From NCBI GenBank assembly GCA_003209065.1, contig QCSX01000002.1:18891-82890 (forward strand): a DNA stretch of 64,000 bases, written 5' to 3'. Made by a program: the position numbers and the translations under genes. Origin of the DNA: Prochlorococcus sp. AG-670-N10. Lineage in GTDB: Bacteria > Cyanobacteriota > Cyanobacteriia > PCC-6307 > Cyanobiaceae. Below are positions 1 to 12,495 of this stretch, piece by piece; the first letter of the stretch is position 1; each line of letters starts with the position of its first letter. The notes below the pieces were generated by a model, which did no database searches, was not told where the DNA came from, and was given only the letters and a program-made list of their open reading frames with translations.

Positions 1-260
1 CTTGCTTTAATTAAACAACCTGCGAATGTTGGCTCATCCATAATTACCATCGCATCTAGAGGGGCTCCGTCATCAGCGAGGGTATTTGGAATAAAGCCAT
101 AATCAAATGGATATCTTACTGAAGAATGTAAAATCCTATCGAGTGCCATGATTCCTGCTTGAGAACAATATTCGTATTTATTCCTGCTGCCAGCAGGTAT
201 TTCAACTACTAAATTTACTATTCCCTTCATTGGAGATGGAGGAATCAAACTAAGATCCAT
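1..260 (-). CDS. Inorganic pyrophosphatase-like protein, family I (partial, runs off left edge)
   Basis: Manual reverse-strand translation from ATG at 260: [82 protein letters not shown]; the [12 protein letters not shown] / [20 protein letters not shown] pattern is typical of family I PPase. Confidence 0.85.
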   Translation of the reverse strand, partial: MDLSLIPPSPMKGIVNLVVEIPAGSRNKYEYCSQAGIMALDRILHSSVRYPFDYGFIPNTLADDGAPLDAMVIMDEPTFAGCLIKA

Positions 261-507
261 CTTTTTTTATTAAGTGAGAAGAAGTAATCTCATTTCCTTG
301 AGATAAAGGTCTACCAAGCAAAATACTAATTGAAGGCAATAAAATTGTCAGAAAAGCTATCACTATCCCTAGAAAAGATATTGAGAGACTTCTCATACTT
401 AAGGGGTCATCATCATCATCTCTTACCAATTCACTTGAAATAGTAATGAGAGAAGAATTCTTGCTCAATTTACCTTCGACAAACTGCTTTGAATTTGTAT
501 ATTTCAA
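250..507 (-). CDS. Small membrane protein, hypothetical
   Basis: ORF with one strong hydrophobic segment ([24 protein letters not shown]); overlaps the start of the downstream PPase gene by 11 nt. Confidence 0.6.
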   Translation of the reverse strand: MKYTNSKQFVEGKLSKNSSLITISSELVRDDDDDPLSMRSLSISFLGIVIAFLTILLPSISILLGRPLSQGNEITSSHLIKKDGS

Positions 508-605
508 GAGTTTTACTTGTTAGAAGTTGAGTAATAAACTTAACAAAATTATTTTACAATTAAAAAGTCAATAAATCAAAATATAATTAAAAATTTCTTT
601 TTAAA

Positions 606-956
606 CTAATTTTTTTCTAGTATAGATCTAATACTTTTTAATTCTTCAAGAATTTGTAAAAGAGTATTTTGAGCTGCAGAAGATGGAGAATTAAAAACTT
701 CTACAGTTACTTCTTTAATTCTTAAAATATCTTTTGCAAATCTAGCAATTTCATTAGGGTGAAAACGTAATGGCTCTTTTTGATCTGTTCTATATTCAGG
801 ATTTAATTTTCTTGGGTTGAAACTAGGATTTAAATTCCTTAGATCGGTATTTGTATACCGGTAAACAGAGGCTCTTGATCGGTTAAGAAATTTTTGAACT
901 TCATCAATACCAACTAATTCTTCTGAACTAGAAATATTGGAATCTATATTGTCCAT
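606..956 (-). CDS. Conserved hypothetical, HTH-like N-terminus
   Basis: ORF; VGIDEVQKFLNRSRASVYRYTN resembles an HTH/excisionase-like segment. Confidence 0.65.
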   Translation of the reverse strand: MDNIDSNISSSEELVGIDEVQKFLNRSRASVYRYTNTDLRNLNPSFNPRKLNPEYRTDQKEPLRFHPNEIARFAKDILRIKEVTVEVFNSPSSAAQNTLLQILEELKSIRSILEKN

Positions 957-1130
957 AACTTTATTAAAATGCCATCAAGGTTAATGAAACTACCTAAAAG
1001 TTTTAAGTTTTATTATTGAAGAAATTAGCAGAAAGGATAAATCTAAACTACCTGCCTTTAGGGACTCAAGACACTTTAATTATTTTTACAAGTTAATTGA
1101 TAAAATTAATAATATAGTAAATTCATTTAT

Positions 1131-2939
1131 ATGCGCGTCACCACCTCATTTCCTCTGGCGACGCTTCGTGATACTCCTTCTGAAGCAGAAATTATTTCTC
1201 ATCAATTACTCTTAAAAGGGGGGTATATTCGCAGAGTTAATAGTGGCATCTATGCATACATGCCAATAATGCTTAGAGTAATCGAAAAAATATCTACCAT
1301 AATTGAAAAGGAACTTAATAATATTTATTGTTCGAAATTACTTTTACCCCAACTCCACCCAGCAGAATTATGGAAAAAAAGTGAAAGATGGGAAGGTTAC
1401 ACTGCGGGAGAAGGCATAATGTTTAATTTAAAGGATAGACAAGGAAAAGAATTTGGCTTGGCGCCTACACATGAAGAAGTCATTACAAGTATTGCATCAG
1501 AAATGATAAATTCATATAAACAGCTGCCTTTATGTTTTTACCAAATACAAACAAAATTTAGAGATGAAATAAGACCTAGATTTGGATTAATGAGGAGTAG
1601 GGAATTTATAATGAAGGATGCTTATTCTTTTCACTCTTCAAAAGAAGATTTAGCTTCTTTTTACGAAAAAATGGAAAAAGCTTATGAAAATATTTTTAAA
1701 AATTGTGGATTAGATACAGTCGGCGTGGATGCCGATAGTGGAGCAATTGGAGGAGCAGCATCTAAAGAGTTTATGGTAACAGCAGATGCAGGGGAAGATT
1801 CTATTTTATTTACTGAGAGTGGTTCATATGCGGCCAATATTGAAAAAGCGGTTTCTTTACCATCCAAAGAGATTCCTTTAATAAGATCCCATGAAGAATG
1901 GATAGAAACCCCTAATCAAAAATCGATTGTTGATATTTGTCAAAATAATAATTTAGATGCAAGTCAAATAATTAAAGTCGTTATATTCCTTGCAAAATTT
2001 GAAGATAAATCTGAAGTCCCAATCCTCGCATGTATTAGAGGAGATCAAAATATTAATGAAGTCAAGCTTTTTAATTTGATAAACAAAAAATATATTTCAA
2101 ACTTGATTCACCTAAAAATAGTCGATGACAATGCCATTATTAATAAAAATCTAACTAATTTTCCATTAGGTTTTATTGGGCCAGACATAAATGATGAAAC
2201 AATAAAAATTAATTCCAGTTGGGATAAAAGTTGGATAAGAATCGCTGACTACTCCGCCAGTAGTCTTTCAATTTTTGTGAGTGGTGGTAATAAAGTTGAT
2301 TTTCACAAAGTATTCCGTGCGTTTTCATTTATTGAGAAAAAGTTTTTAATATCAGATATAAGGAATGCAAAAAAAGGAGATTGCATCAGCCAGGAAAGTA
2401 ATGAAGAATTAAAAGAAAGAAGAGGTATCGAAATTGGACATATTTTTCAATTAGGCCAAAAATATAGTGAGAAATTAAATGCAAAGTTTTCTGATAAGAA
2501 TGGTCAATTGAAAAATTTATGGATGGGTTGTTATGGAATAGGCGTAACAAGGATAGCCCAGGCAGCAATTGAACAGAATCATGATGAAAATGGTATTTCT
2601 TGGCCAATTCAAATTTCTCCGTTTGAGATTTTAATTATTCCAACTAATTTGAAAGATCCCATTCAAAAAGCACTTACTCAAGAGATTTATGAAGAGTTTA
2701 TAAGCAACCAAATCGATGTTCTCCTTGACGACCGAGATGATAGAGCAGGAGTGAAATTTAAAGATGCAGATTTAATTGGAATTCCTTTTCAAATAATTAT
2801 TGGCAGAGACTCAATTAATAAAGAAGTAGAATTCTTCTCTAGATCAAGCAAAAGTAAAATTAAAATAGCATCTAAAAATTTATTAGAGAAATTTATTTCC
2901 GAATCAAAAGTAATGTACAATAAAAATTCTAAAAACTAA
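1131..2939 (+). CDS. proS: Prolyl-tRNA synthetase
   Basis: Class II aaRS motifs: GGYIRRVNSGIYAYMPIMLRVIEKI, FRDEIRPRFGLMRSREFIMKDAYSFH, WMGCYGIGVTR. Confidence 0.97.
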   Translation: MRVTTSFPLATLRDTPSEAEIISHQLLLKGGYIRRVNSGIYAYMPIMLRVIEKISTIIEKELNNIYCSKLLLPQLHPAELWKKSERWEGYTAGEGIMFNLKDRQGKEFGLAPTHEEVITSIASEMINSYKQLPLCFYQIQTKFRDEIRPRFGLMRSREFIMKDAYSFHSSKEDLASFYEKMEKAYENIFKNCGLDTVGVDADSGAIGGAASKEFMVTADAGEDSILFTESGSYAANIEKAVSLPSKEIPLIRSHEEWIETPNQKSIVDICQNNNLDASQIIKVVIFLAKFEDKSEVPILACIRGDQNINEVKLFNLINKKYISNLIHLKIVDDNAIINKNLTNFPLGFIGPDINDETIKINSSWDKSWIRIADYSASSLSIFVSGGNKVDFHKVFRAFSFIEKKFLISDIRNAKKGDCISQESNEELKERRGIEIGHIFQLGQKYSEKLNAKFSDKNGQLKNLWMGCYGIGVTRIAQAAIEQNHDENGISWPIQISPFEILIIPTNLKDPIQKALTQEIYEEFISNQIDVLLDDRDDRAGVKFKDADLIGIPFQIIIGRDSINKEVEFFSRSSKSKIKIASKNLLEKFISESKVMYNKNSKN

Positions 2940-2959
2940 AATTTATTCGGAGTTAAGTT

Positions 2960-3397
2960 ATGTTAGTTAAAAAGATGACTGAATTATTTTCTAGATTTTT
3001 TGTAAAAGCAATATCTTTTGTTATTTGTATATCTGTTTTTTTTACAATATTTAATTCTCCATCATATGCAGCAAAGACTTCTATGACAGGTGATTATGCA
3101 AAAGACACAATATCAGTTGTTAAAACCCTAAAAATTGCCGTTGAAACTCCAAAAGATTCTCCTGATAAGGATAAGGTTAGAGATGAATCACTTGCTCTAA
3201 TAACTGATTATATTTCTAGATACAGAAACAGAGGCATGGTTAATAAAACTCAATCATTTACTACAATGCAGACAGCATTAAATGCCATGGCAGGTCATTA
3301 CAAAAACTTTGCAACTAGGCCTCTACCAGATAAGCTTAAAGAGCGTTTAACTAAAGAATTCACTCTTGCCGAAAAAATGGTTCTCAGAGAAAGTTAA
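2960..3397 (+). CDS. psb27: Photosystem II assembly protein Psb27
   Basis: Signal-like N-terminus, then GDYAKDTISVVKTL...RYRNRGMVNKTQSFTTMQTALNAMAGHY typical of Psb27. Confidence 0.9.
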   Translation: MLVKKMTELFSRFFVKAISFVICISVFFTIFNSPSYAAKTSMTGDYAKDTISVVKTLKIAVETPKDSPDKDKVRDESLALITDYISRYRNRGMVNKTQSFTTMQTALNAMAGHYKNFATRPLPDKLKERLTKEFTLAEKMVLRES

Positions 3398-3406
3398 TAC
3401 AAATGA

Positions 3407-4789
<1,383 letters not shown>

Positions 4790-4807
4790 TCAAGAAATCT
4801 GATCTCA

Positions 4808-5824
4808 ATGATAGAAAAAAACAACCTTTTTGATCTAAAAAAAGATATAGACCTTATTGGATTAGGAAATGCAATAGTTGATATTATTGTTAATGTGGAT
4901 GATGAATTTTTAGAGATAAATACCCTCAAAAAAGGATCTATGAATCTTATCAACTCTAATGAATCTGAAGATTTATTAGAACATTGCACAGTAATTAAAA
5001 AAATATCAGGGGGGTCGTCTGCTAATACTGTCGTATGCTTGGCTGAATTAGATAATAATGTTCAATTTATTGGAAGAGTAAAGAATGACAATTTTGGAAA
5101 TTTCTTCTCTACTGATATTAAAAGAAGTAATACTATTTTTAACACCCCGCCAATAGATAAAGGACCCTCAAGTGCACATTCAATAATTTTTATAACTCCA
5201 GATGCGCAAAGAACAATGTGCACATATTTGGGGGCTTCAATTGAATTTGAACCTAAAGATGTAAATTATAAGTTAATAGCACATAGCAAATATTTATACT
5301 TGGAAGGATACTTATGGGATAGTGATTTAGCCAAAAATGCCTTTCTTCAAGCTGCAAAGCTTGCCAAAGAATCCGATACAAAAATAATACTTTCATTATC
5401 GGACTCTTTTTGTGTAGATAGGCATCGAGAAAGTTTCTTAGAATTAATTGAAAACTACATTGATATAGTTTTTTGTAATGAATCAGAAGTTTTGAGTCTA
5501 TTTCAAGAAAATGATTTACAAAGATGCCAAGAATCTATTTCTTCAATATGTGAATTAGTAATAATCACTTTAGGAAGTAATGGTTCTTTAGTTGTCAATA
5601 AAGGCAAGTCTGAAGAAATAAAACCAAAAATATTAGGAAAAATTATTGATACAACCGGCGCAGGAGATCTTTATGCTGGTGGATTTATACATGGACTAAT
5701 TAATAATTATTCTTTAAAAAAGTGCGGAGAAATAGGCTCAATATGCGCTGGTCATATAATTACTCAGTTAGGTTCTAGATCTAATATTAATCTTCAAAAG
5801 TTATTACGGACTCACTTGATTTGA
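4808..5824 (+). CDS. PfkB-family carbohydrate/nucleoside kinase
   Basis: GLGNAIVDI, GGSSANTVV and C-terminal DTTGAGDLYAGGFIHG signature. Confidence 0.88.
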   Translation: MIEKNNLFDLKKDIDLIGLGNAIVDIIVNVDDEFLEINTLKKGSMNLINSNESEDLLEHCTVIKKISGGSSANTVVCLAELDNNVQFIGRVKNDNFGNFFSTDIKRSNTIFNTPPIDKGPSSAHSIIFITPDAQRTMCTYLGASIEFEPKDVNYKLIAHSKYLYLEGYLWDSDLAKNAFLQAAKLAKESDTKIILSLSDSFCVDRHRESFLELIENYIDIVFCNESEVLSLFQENDLQRCQESISSICELVIITLGSNGSLVVNKGKSEEIKPKILGKIIDTTGAGDLYAGGFIHGLINNYSLKKCGEIGSICAGHIITQLGSRSNINLQKLLRTHLI

Positions 5825-6130
5825 ACAAGATTTATTTACCCAATTAGAATATTTTTTTTCAGAATTAAACTTTTTATAAATAATTTGAGGAACATCATAA
5901 GATATCTGCTTTTGTAAGAAAACTACCAAAGCATTTTTCAATTCTGGTTTACTTTTTATTATAATTTCCAACTCATTAACCTCCTCAATTTTTCCTTTCC
6001 ACTCATAAATGGAATTAATCTCTTTTAATGAGACACACGCTGCAAGCTTTTTTTTGAGTAATAATTTAGCTATTTTTTTAGCTGCTTTTTTATTACATTC
6101 AGTTGCTACCAAAAGTAAAACTTTCTTCAT
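5804..6130 (-). CDS. cutA: CutA1-like divalent cation tolerance protein
   Basis: Short ORF with LAACVS, SIYEWKGKIEE, E.EIIIKSK, VPQII pattern of CutA1. Confidence 0.88.
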   Translation of the reverse strand: MKKVLLLVATECNKKAAKKIAKLLLKKKLAACVSLKEINSIYEWKGKIEEVNELEIIIKSKPELKNALVVFLQKQISYDVPQIIYKKFNSEKKYSNWVNKSCSNQVSP

Positions 6131-6936
6131 CCTAAAGTGATGTTTTTACCAGTTAATTGATTTATCAACTTATCATAATCAAAAAATATAAGCGAGTTTC
6201 TAATTTTTAGGTTTGGCCTTTTTACTAAAAATAAATTCATATCACTTTTATAAACAATTTCCTCCCAATTCATTTGTGCATAACTTCCAGAATCTCTGCA
6301 AAGTATATAATCTATCTTCCAATGATCACATAGTTTTTTTTCTAAAATGTTTCCTTTGTTTTTACTAGGTTCGAGTATTGCTATGTTTGAATTTTTTATA
6401 CATGAGGCAAAAGCTTTGGATATGCTTTCATATGTTGGAATTACTCTTGTAAATACATTTGCACCACATTTTAAATAATAACTTGCCGTCTCATTTAGTA
6501 ATCTAGATCCTATTGCTAAAAGAATATTTTTATTTACTAAAACTTCCTTGTTTATATTTTTTAAATCCTTTATGTAGTTAAAGTTTTTAAATGTTTTTAT
6601 TTCCGATTTTCTCTCAAAAGCCAAAAGAGGCTTTTTGATTTTTTTACATGCTTCATCTAGATTTTGAGAAATAATTAAAGCAAATGGATGAGTTGCATCT
6701 ATTACATAATTAATTTTATTTTTTTCAATAAAGTTGATGATTTCACTTGAATCATTTAATTTTCCTGTAATGATGTGTAACTTTGAATTTTCAACGTAAG
6801 ATTTACTTGCTTTATGCGTGACAACACTTACAAACACTACATAATTAAGTTTTAATAGTTTGTTAACTATGACTGGTCCATCTGAAGTTCCTGAAAGGAT
6901 CCAAACATTTTCGTGGCAATTTTCTGAATTGTGCAT
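6127..6936 (-). CDS. cobK: Precorrin-6A reductase (CobK/CbiJ family)
   Basis: VWILSGTSDGPVIVNKLL...VTHKAS...YVIDATHPFA...LLAFER. Track ORF begins at 7038, but the internal Met at 6936 (MHNSENCHENVWILSGTSDG) fits the family and avoids overlapping ssb. Confidence 0.82.
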   Translation of the reverse strand: MHNSENCHENVWILSGTSDGPVIVNKLLKLNYVVFVSVVTHKASKSYVENSKLHIITGKLNDSSEIINFIEKNKINYVIDATHPFALIISQNLDEACKKIKKPLLAFERKSEIKTFKNFNYIKDLKNINKEVLVNKNILLAIGSRLLNETASYYLKCGANVFTRVIPTYESISKAFASCIKNSNIAILEPSKNKGNILEKKLCDHWKIDYILCRDSGSYAQMNWEEIVYKSDMNLFLVKRPNLKIRNSLIFFDYDKLINQLTGKNITLG

Positions 6937-6965
6937 CAATATATTTGTAATTAAATAGAAAGTTA

Positions 6966-7415
6966 ATGAATCATTGTTTAATTCAAGCCGTAATAAATAG
7001 CGCTCCTCAGATGAGATATACCAAAGAGAATAAAACACCCATTGCTGAAATGAGCGTTAATTTCAAAGGATTACGCGATGAAGATCCATTTAGAGAATTA
7101 AAAGTTTTAGGTTGGGGTACTATTGCGCAAGAAATGGTGGGAGAATTAAAAGAAGGTCAAAACATAGTTATTGAGGGACGTCTAAGAATGAACTCAGTAA
7201 CCAGAAAAGATGGCACTAAGGAAAAGCAGCCTGAACTGACAGCTTCAAGAATTCATAATATAAGTCCTGGAGTACAAATAACCTCAGAGAAAAAAGAAAC
7301 TAACATTTCTCATAGCAACAATAGCAATTCTTCTGAAGAGAAACCGGGAAATACCGAAAATTCACAATGGAACACCTCTCCTTTAGTCCCTGAAGTTGAC
7401 GAAATACCCTTTTAA
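6966..7415 (+). CDS. ssb: Single-stranded DNA-binding protein
   Basis: OB-fold SSB pattern ending in an acidic EVDEIPF tail. Confidence 0.85.
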   Translation: MNHCLIQAVINSAPQMRYTKENKTPIAEMSVNFKGLRDEDPFRELKVLGWGTIAQEMVGELKEGQNIVIEGRLRMNSVTRKDGTKEKQPELTASRIHNISPGVQITSEKKETNISHSNNSNSSEEKPGNTENSQWNTSPLVPEVDEIPF

Positions 7416-7417
7416 AA

Positions 7418-7600
7418 TCAAGTCTCAATATTTGATTCTTGAACACGTATAATAAGTTTGCTTATTTTTCTTTCAAGATCAGCCAGTTCACCCCTAATCT
7501 CTGACCATTTACCTTTATCAAGATTCTCTAACAACCATGCTCTATCTTGATCAAGTTTTAAAATTAAATCTTCTTGATTTGTAGAATTATGATCTTGCAT
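7418..7600 (-). CDS. Conserved hypothetical small protein
   Basis: 60 aa charged ORF filling the space between neighbours. Confidence 0.55.
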   Translation of the reverse strand: MQDHNSTNQEDLILKLDQDRAWLLENLDKGKWSEIRGELADLERKISKLIIRVQESNIET

Positions 7601-7630
7601 AGTATAAAATAACTTTTCTAATAAAACAAA

Positions 7631-8161
7631 ATGAAGAAATACCTATCTCCTGCAAACATAATAACAGTCGCAGGAGGTGTTTTGGCTTTTATTGGGATGA
7701 CAGCTTATTTTACTGATTCAGTAAATCTAAGCGTGCCTACGTTTTTTTATGGAGTCCCTATTTTACTAATTGGACTTGGTTTGAAAACTTCTGAAATACC
7801 TCCAGTTAAATTAGTAAATAGAAATGATTTTAAGAAAAATAAATTTAATAGACCCAAAGAATTAACCGAATTGGTTAGAGATGTAACCAGATGGAGGTAT
7901 GGAATAAAAGCGCATCTTGAATCTTCATTAGAGGCCTTAAATTTATGGAATGAAGATAATCCTCCCCAACTTAAAGAGATTGAAGAAATTACAAAAGAAG
8001 AAAAGAATGGTTTTAAGATGCATTTTGAAATCAATGATGTCCCCTTTGAACAATGGATTGAGAAACAAGAGAGATTAAACAGGTTTTTCGTCAAAGGTCT
8101 TGAATCAGAATTTATTATGAACGATAATGAAAAGGAATTTGATTTGATTTTCTTTTATTAA
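7631..8161 (+). CDS. DUF2854-like membrane-anchored protein
   Basis: N-terminal hydrophobic pair ([40 protein letters not shown]) followed by a soluble domain. Confidence 0.7.
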   Translation: MKKYLSPANIITVAGGVLAFIGMTAYFTDSVNLSVPTFFYGVPILLIGLGLKTSEIPPVKLVNRNDFKKNKFNRPKELTELVRDVTRWRYGIKAHLESSLEALNLWNEDNPPQLKEIEEITKEEKNGFKMHFEINDVPFEQWIEKQERLNRFFVKGLESEFIMNDNEKEFDLIFFY

Positions 8162-8172
8162 ATATTCTTTTC

Positions 8173-9027
8173 ATGATGGATGATTCCCTAAGAGTATCAA
8201 TATTAAGCGAGGCACTTCCATACATACAAAGTTTTTCAGGTAGAAAAATTGTTGTTAAGTATGGTGGTTCTATTATGGAAGATGAAAAATTAAAAGAAGC
8301 TTTCTTCAGAGATATTGCTCTATTATCAAGTGTAGGTGTACACCCAGTCGTTATACATGGTGGTGGTCCCGAAATCAATCGTTGGCTAAACAAATTAGAA
8401 ATATCACCAAAATTTGAAAATGGGTTAAGAGTTACCGATGAGAAAACAATGGAAATAGTTGAGATGGTGCTTATGGGAAGAGTAAATAAACAGATTGTTA
8501 GGGGGATCAATAAAACAGGTTCATTAGCTGTAGGAATTTCAGGACTCGATGGTAACTTAATTCAGTCAAGAGAATTAGGAGATGGAAGTCATGGATTAGT
8601 TGGAGAGGTAACACAAATCAACCCTGATTTATTAGATCCTCTTATTACGAAAGGATATATTCCTGTTATATCAAGTATTGGATCTACAGCAGATGGCATT
8701 TCTCATAACATCAATGCTGATTTCGTAGCAGGCGAAGTTGCTGCTGCAATAAATGCAGAAAAACTTATTCTTTTAACTGATACTCCAGGGATACTAAAAG
8801 AAAGAGATAACCCAAATAGTCTCGCAAAACAAATCAATCTAAAAGAGGCCAGAAAATTTATTGAAAAAAATATTGTTTCTAATGGCATGCTACCAAAAAC
8901 GGAATGTTGTATTAGAGCCCTTGCTCAAGGAGTAAAAGCTGCCCATATAATTGACGGAAGGATTGAACATTCATTACTTCTAGAAATTTTCACAAATTCA
9001 GGTATTGGAACAATGATTAATGCTTGA
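8173..9027 (+). CDS. argB: Acetylglutamate kinase
   Basis: [55 protein letters not shown] motifs. Confidence 0.96.
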   Translation: MMDDSLRVSILSEALPYIQSFSGRKIVVKYGGSIMEDEKLKEAFFRDIALLSSVGVHPVVIHGGGPEINRWLNKLEISPKFENGLRVTDEKTMEIVEMVLMGRVNKQIVRGINKTGSLAVGISGLDGNLIQSRELGDGSHGLVGEVTQINPDLLDPLITKGYIPVISSIGSTADGISHNINADFVAGEVAAAINAEKLILLTDTPGILKERDNPNSLAKQINLKEARKFIEKNIVSNGMLPKTECCIRALAQGVKAAHIIDGRIEHSLLLEIFTNSGIGTMINA

Positions 9028-10136
9028 GAATGGATTCATACAAGCAAGTTGTTGAAAAGGCAGAGTTAGCTCTTATTAAAGGTGAATATAATTTCTGTAT
9101 TGAATATTTATACCCAATAATCGAATCTTACCCTCCCTCCAGTAAAGAAGGTGCAAATTTACGAACCATACTAATTACAGCCCTATCGGGCATTAATAAA
9201 AAGGAAGAGGCAAAAATATTTTGCAAAGAACTTTTAAAATCTCTTGATTTTAAAGTGCGAGAAAATGCAAAGTATTTAATGGAGATTATCGATTCTCCTG
9301 AAATTAAAAAACCTGAGAATTGGAATATTACTTTTGAAAGTAATCCTGCCTTAGACAAAACATCTCTTACCTCTCTAAAACCTAATAATCAGAAGAAAGA
9401 AAAAAAGTTTATTGATACATCAAATATTCCAACTGGTCAAACAAAGCCATTTCAGAAAGGATTTATATTTATCATTTCTTTATTATTATTATTACTAATT
9501 CCACTGTTAAGCGGGTGCGTTAAAGTTGAAGACACTATAGATATTAGTGAGATTGACTCAATTAATAATAATTTCGAAATTGAAAGCAAATATATTAAAA
9601 AATTTCCTTGGCAAATAAATTTCGAACAAAAAATCAAAGAAATTTTTCCTGATGGAGAAATATCAACAGGAGAATTGGATTTTTCATTTAAAAATAAAAA
9701 TCTAAGTATGGAAAGCGCTCAAGAAACTCTTTATAAAATACAAAAAATAGCCGGTGAAGTTTTAGGAGAGTCAACTGATCTAAAAATTGACAGTATTGAA
9801 AATAATTTTTTCTTTTTAAAAAAATATAACTTCAGAGTAGATTTTGATCTTCAAAATCTTTTATATGTAGAAGATTTAGAACTGACTCTCAATATTGTTA
9901 ACCCAAATAAAGTTAGAGTGAGAGACCTAGAAAATTCTAATGTAGAAGTATCTAATAATTTTATAAAGTGGGAATTAATCCCTGGAGAATTAAATAGTCT
10001 GGAGTTCTCATTTTGGAATTGGAACAAATTATTATTAGGATTTTTAATTATTTTGTTATTAATATCAATTGCTTATTTTTTAAGGTTTTATAGATACCAA
10101 ATAGGATCTAACTTTCCAGAACTTCCATCTAGTTAG
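9024..10136 (+). CDS. DUF3153-like lipoprotein/membrane protein with N-terminal TPR-like region
   Basis: Hydrophobic stretch with lipobox-like [11 protein letters not shown]-terminal TM segment; 4-nt overlap with argB. Confidence 0.65.
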   Translation: MRMDSYKQVVEKAELALIKGEYNFCIEYLYPIIESYPPSSKEGANLRTILITALSGINKKEEAKIFCKELLKSLDFKVRENAKYLMEIIDSPEIKKPENWNITFESNPALDKTSLTSLKPNNQKKEKKFIDTSNIPTGQTKPFQKGFIFIISLLLLLLIPLLSGCVKVEDTIDISEIDSINNNFEIESKYIKKFPWQINFEQKIKEIFPDGEISTGELDFSFKNKNLSMESAQETLYKIQKIAGEVLGESTDLKIDSIENNFFFLKKYNFRVDFDLQNLLYVEDLELTLNIVNPNKVRVRDLENSNVEVSNNFIKWELIPGELNSLEFSFWNWNKLLLGFLIILLLISIAYFLRFYRYQIGSNFPELPSS

Positions 10137-12410
10137 CTATAACTCTACCGGATTCAAATCGATTGATAAAAACACATTTTTAGGAATTTTTTGCCAAAGA
10201 TTAGACCTATCAGGCAAAGGGAATTCCGAATTTTCTGGGCCATGTATTAATATTTGCCACCTGAATTTATTACCAACCTTTGCAATTAAACTTGGAGCAG
10301 GACCAATTACCGTCCATTTATTATCTTTACAAAAACTTATCATATATTTCGCTAGCTTAGCCGCAGTTATTTCCGTAAGTTCGAAGTTTTCGCCAGAAAC
10401 TTTTAAAAGGCATACCTTACAAAAAGGGAATAATTTTGCATCTTTTCTTAATTTCGAGCTTTCGGATAAAAATCCCTCGTAATTTCTATTTTTGAGATAT
10501 GAAAGCACAGGATGACTTGGTTTATACGTTTGAAAGATAACCTTTCCTGATTTTTTAGCTCTGCCTGCTCTGCCTGCTAATTGTAGAAATAATTGTAATG
10601 ATTTTTCTTCTGCTGAAATATCTGGTCGGTGAAGTAATCCATCTGCGGCAATAACCACTGAAAGAGTAACATTGGGGATATCAATACCTTTTGCTAACAT
10701 TTGAGTCCCTACAAGAATATCTGCATTCCCATTAGCAAACTTTGAAAGAATATTTCTATGACCATCTTTACCTGAGGTGGTGTCTCTATCAAAACGGAGT
10801 ACCCTCAGTTCAGGAAATTCATTATTCAAGAACTCAATAACCCTTTGAGTTCCAATACCAAAAGGCTTAAAGGCATTTGATTCGCAATCTGGACAAGTAT
10901 TGATAAGTTTTGCTTTATGATCACACCAGTGACAGCTAAGCCACTTTTTACCTTTTGAGCCTACATGAACAGATAAAGGTACATCACAATTAGGGCAATT
11001 TACTATAAATCCACAATTTCTACAACTTAGAAAACCGTTATAACCTCTTCTAGGAATCAAAACTATTGCTTGTTCCTGATTCTCTTTAAGCTGAGAAATT
11101 AATTCTAATAATTCGCCACAAAAGATTTTTGTATTTCCCTTTTTAAATTCACAACGCATATCAACAACTTTAATTTCCGGTATTTCAGTAAGAGATATTC
11201 TTTCTTTCATTCTCAGCATCTTTAACTTTTTTTCAAAAACAACTCTTTTCCAAGTTCTCATTGATGGAGTTGCACTTCCGAAAATTAGCTTTGCTGGATT
11301 TCTTTTTACTCTTTCAAGAGCGACATCCCTCGCGTCATAACAAGGCATTGGGCTGTCTTGCTTATATGAAACGTCATGTTCTTCATCCATAATTATTAAG
11401 CCTAAATTCTGAATAGGAAGGAATACTGCGGACCTTGTCCCGATAACTATAAGAGGTTCATCTTCATCTATTATCTTTTTCCAAACTAAAGTTCTATGCC
11501 TCGAAGAGCAATTACTGTGATATTCAAAAACCTCATTTTGAAATCTTGTACTGAATCTATCAATAAGTTGAGGAATTAAGCCAATTTCTGGAGCCAGTAT
11601 TAAACAGCTGTTTTTATTAAGTAGTTGATCTTCCGCCATTCTCATATAAATTTCTGTTTTTCCTGAACCTGTTTCTCCCCATAGCAAACAGACATCTCCC
11701 GGTATCATCTCTTGCATTTCCTTATATATTTTTTTTTGTTCCTGAGTAAGATTTGGTCTTTTTAATTTAATACAATCATTTTTAAAGGAACTTAATTTAG
11801 TACTAACTATTTTTTTTCTTTTAGTCTTTATTAGTAGTTTTTTACTAACCATTGAATTTATAATTGTGGAATTAAAACCAATCCTTAATAATTCGCTTTG
11901 CCATTTCCCTTTAAGACGCAAAATATCTATTAATGAAAGTTCTCTCTTTGTTAAGTCATCATTATTGAATCCCAAATCTATTTGAGATTCAATCCATATT
12001 TGATATTTAAAGTTTTGAGATAATTTTTTATGTTTACCAATCCATCCAGGGGGGAAAGCTGTTTTAAACATTTTTAAACTACTTACCCTATAAAACAAAG
12101 CTAGATCCTCCAACCATTCTCTCCACCAATCTTGAATCACTTTTTTTTGGACAATGCTTTGTATAGATAAATATTCAAAATTAGATTCTTCATCAAAATC
12201 TTTTTTATTTTTATCTGTTTTAAAAAAAGGACTTTTAGAAATAGTTAGTCCATTCAAGAGTCTTCCCTTAAGTCTTACTGAAACAATATCTCCAATTTCT
12301 ACACCAAGATTATTACCATCTAAATAAGAAAAACTATTACTATAACTACCTATATCAAGCAAAATCTCAAATTTAAAAGATGTGTTTGATAAATTATTAC
12401 TTGCCGGCAT
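10137..12410 (-). CDS. priA: Primosomal protein N' (PriA helicase)
   Basis: Walker A GETGSGKTEIYMR, DEEHD box, zinc motifs CRNCGFIVNCPNC...CHWCDHKAKLINTCPDC, GTQMLAKGID. Track starts at TTG 12413; adjacent ATG at 12410 preferred. Confidence 0.96.
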   Translation of the reverse strand: MPASNNLSNTSFKFEILLDIGSYSNSFSYLDGNNLGVEIGDIVSVRLKGRLLNGLTISKSPFFKTDKNKKDFDEESNFEYLSIQSIVQKKVIQDWWREWLEDLALFYRVSSLKMFKTAFPPGWIGKHKKLSQNFKYQIWIESQIDLGFNNDDLTKRELSLIDILRLKGKWQSELLRIGFNSTIINSMVSKKLLIKTKRKKIVSTKLSSFKNDCIKLKRPNLTQEQKKIYKEMQEMIPGDVCLLWGETGSGKTEIYMRMAEDQLLNKNSCLILAPEIGLIPQLIDRFSTRFQNEVFEYHSNCSSRHRTLVWKKIIDEDEPLIVIGTRSAVFLPIQNLGLIIMDEEHDVSYKQDSPMPCYDARDVALERVKRNPAKLIFGSATPSMRTWKRVVFEKKLKMLRMKERISLTEIPEIKVVDMRCEFKKGNTKIFCGELLELISQLKENQEQAIVLIPRRGYNGFLSCRNCGFIVNCPNCDVPLSVHVGSKGKKWLSCHWCDHKAKLINTCPDCESNAFKPFGIGTQRVIEFLNNEFPELRVLRFDRDTTSGKDGHRNILSKFANGNADILVGTQMLAKGIDIPNVTLSVVIAADGLLHRPDISAEEKSLQLFLQLAGRAGRAKKSGKVIFQTYKPSHPVLSYLKNRNYEGFLSESSKLRKDAKLFPFCKVCLLKVSGENFELTEITAAKLAKYMISFCKDNKWTVIGPAPSLIAKVGNKFRWQILIHGPENSEFPLPDRSNLWQKIPKNVFLSIDLNPVEL

Positions 12411-12495
12411 CAAAACTTTTTCTTAGTATTGGATTGTTGAACATTCCACAAAGTGTTTTTGCACATTGTAAGTACTCTGTTCTTAAGGGAGACAT
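12397..12495 (-). CDS. Putative small protein overlapping the priA start
   Basis: Manual translation from ATG at 12495: MSPLRTEYLQCAKTLCGMFNNPILRKSFDAGK*. Frame stays open upstream to about 12577 (LPKVKSLRISQTGRSISDFSLNDQSF) with no ATG/GTG/TTG. Not in the ORF track (too short). Confidence 0.4.
   Translation of the reverse strand: MSPLRTEYLQCAKTLCGMFNNPILRKSFDAGK

Noticed and set aside
409-421. CAT/ATG trinucleotide microsatellite giving DDDDD in a small membrane protein
   Set aside because: Only about four units; likely a chance run in a low-complexity linker.
8115-8510. 131-aa antisense ORF across the argB start, and 7747..8094 (-)
   Set aside because: Antisense to well-supported sense genes with no recognisable domain.
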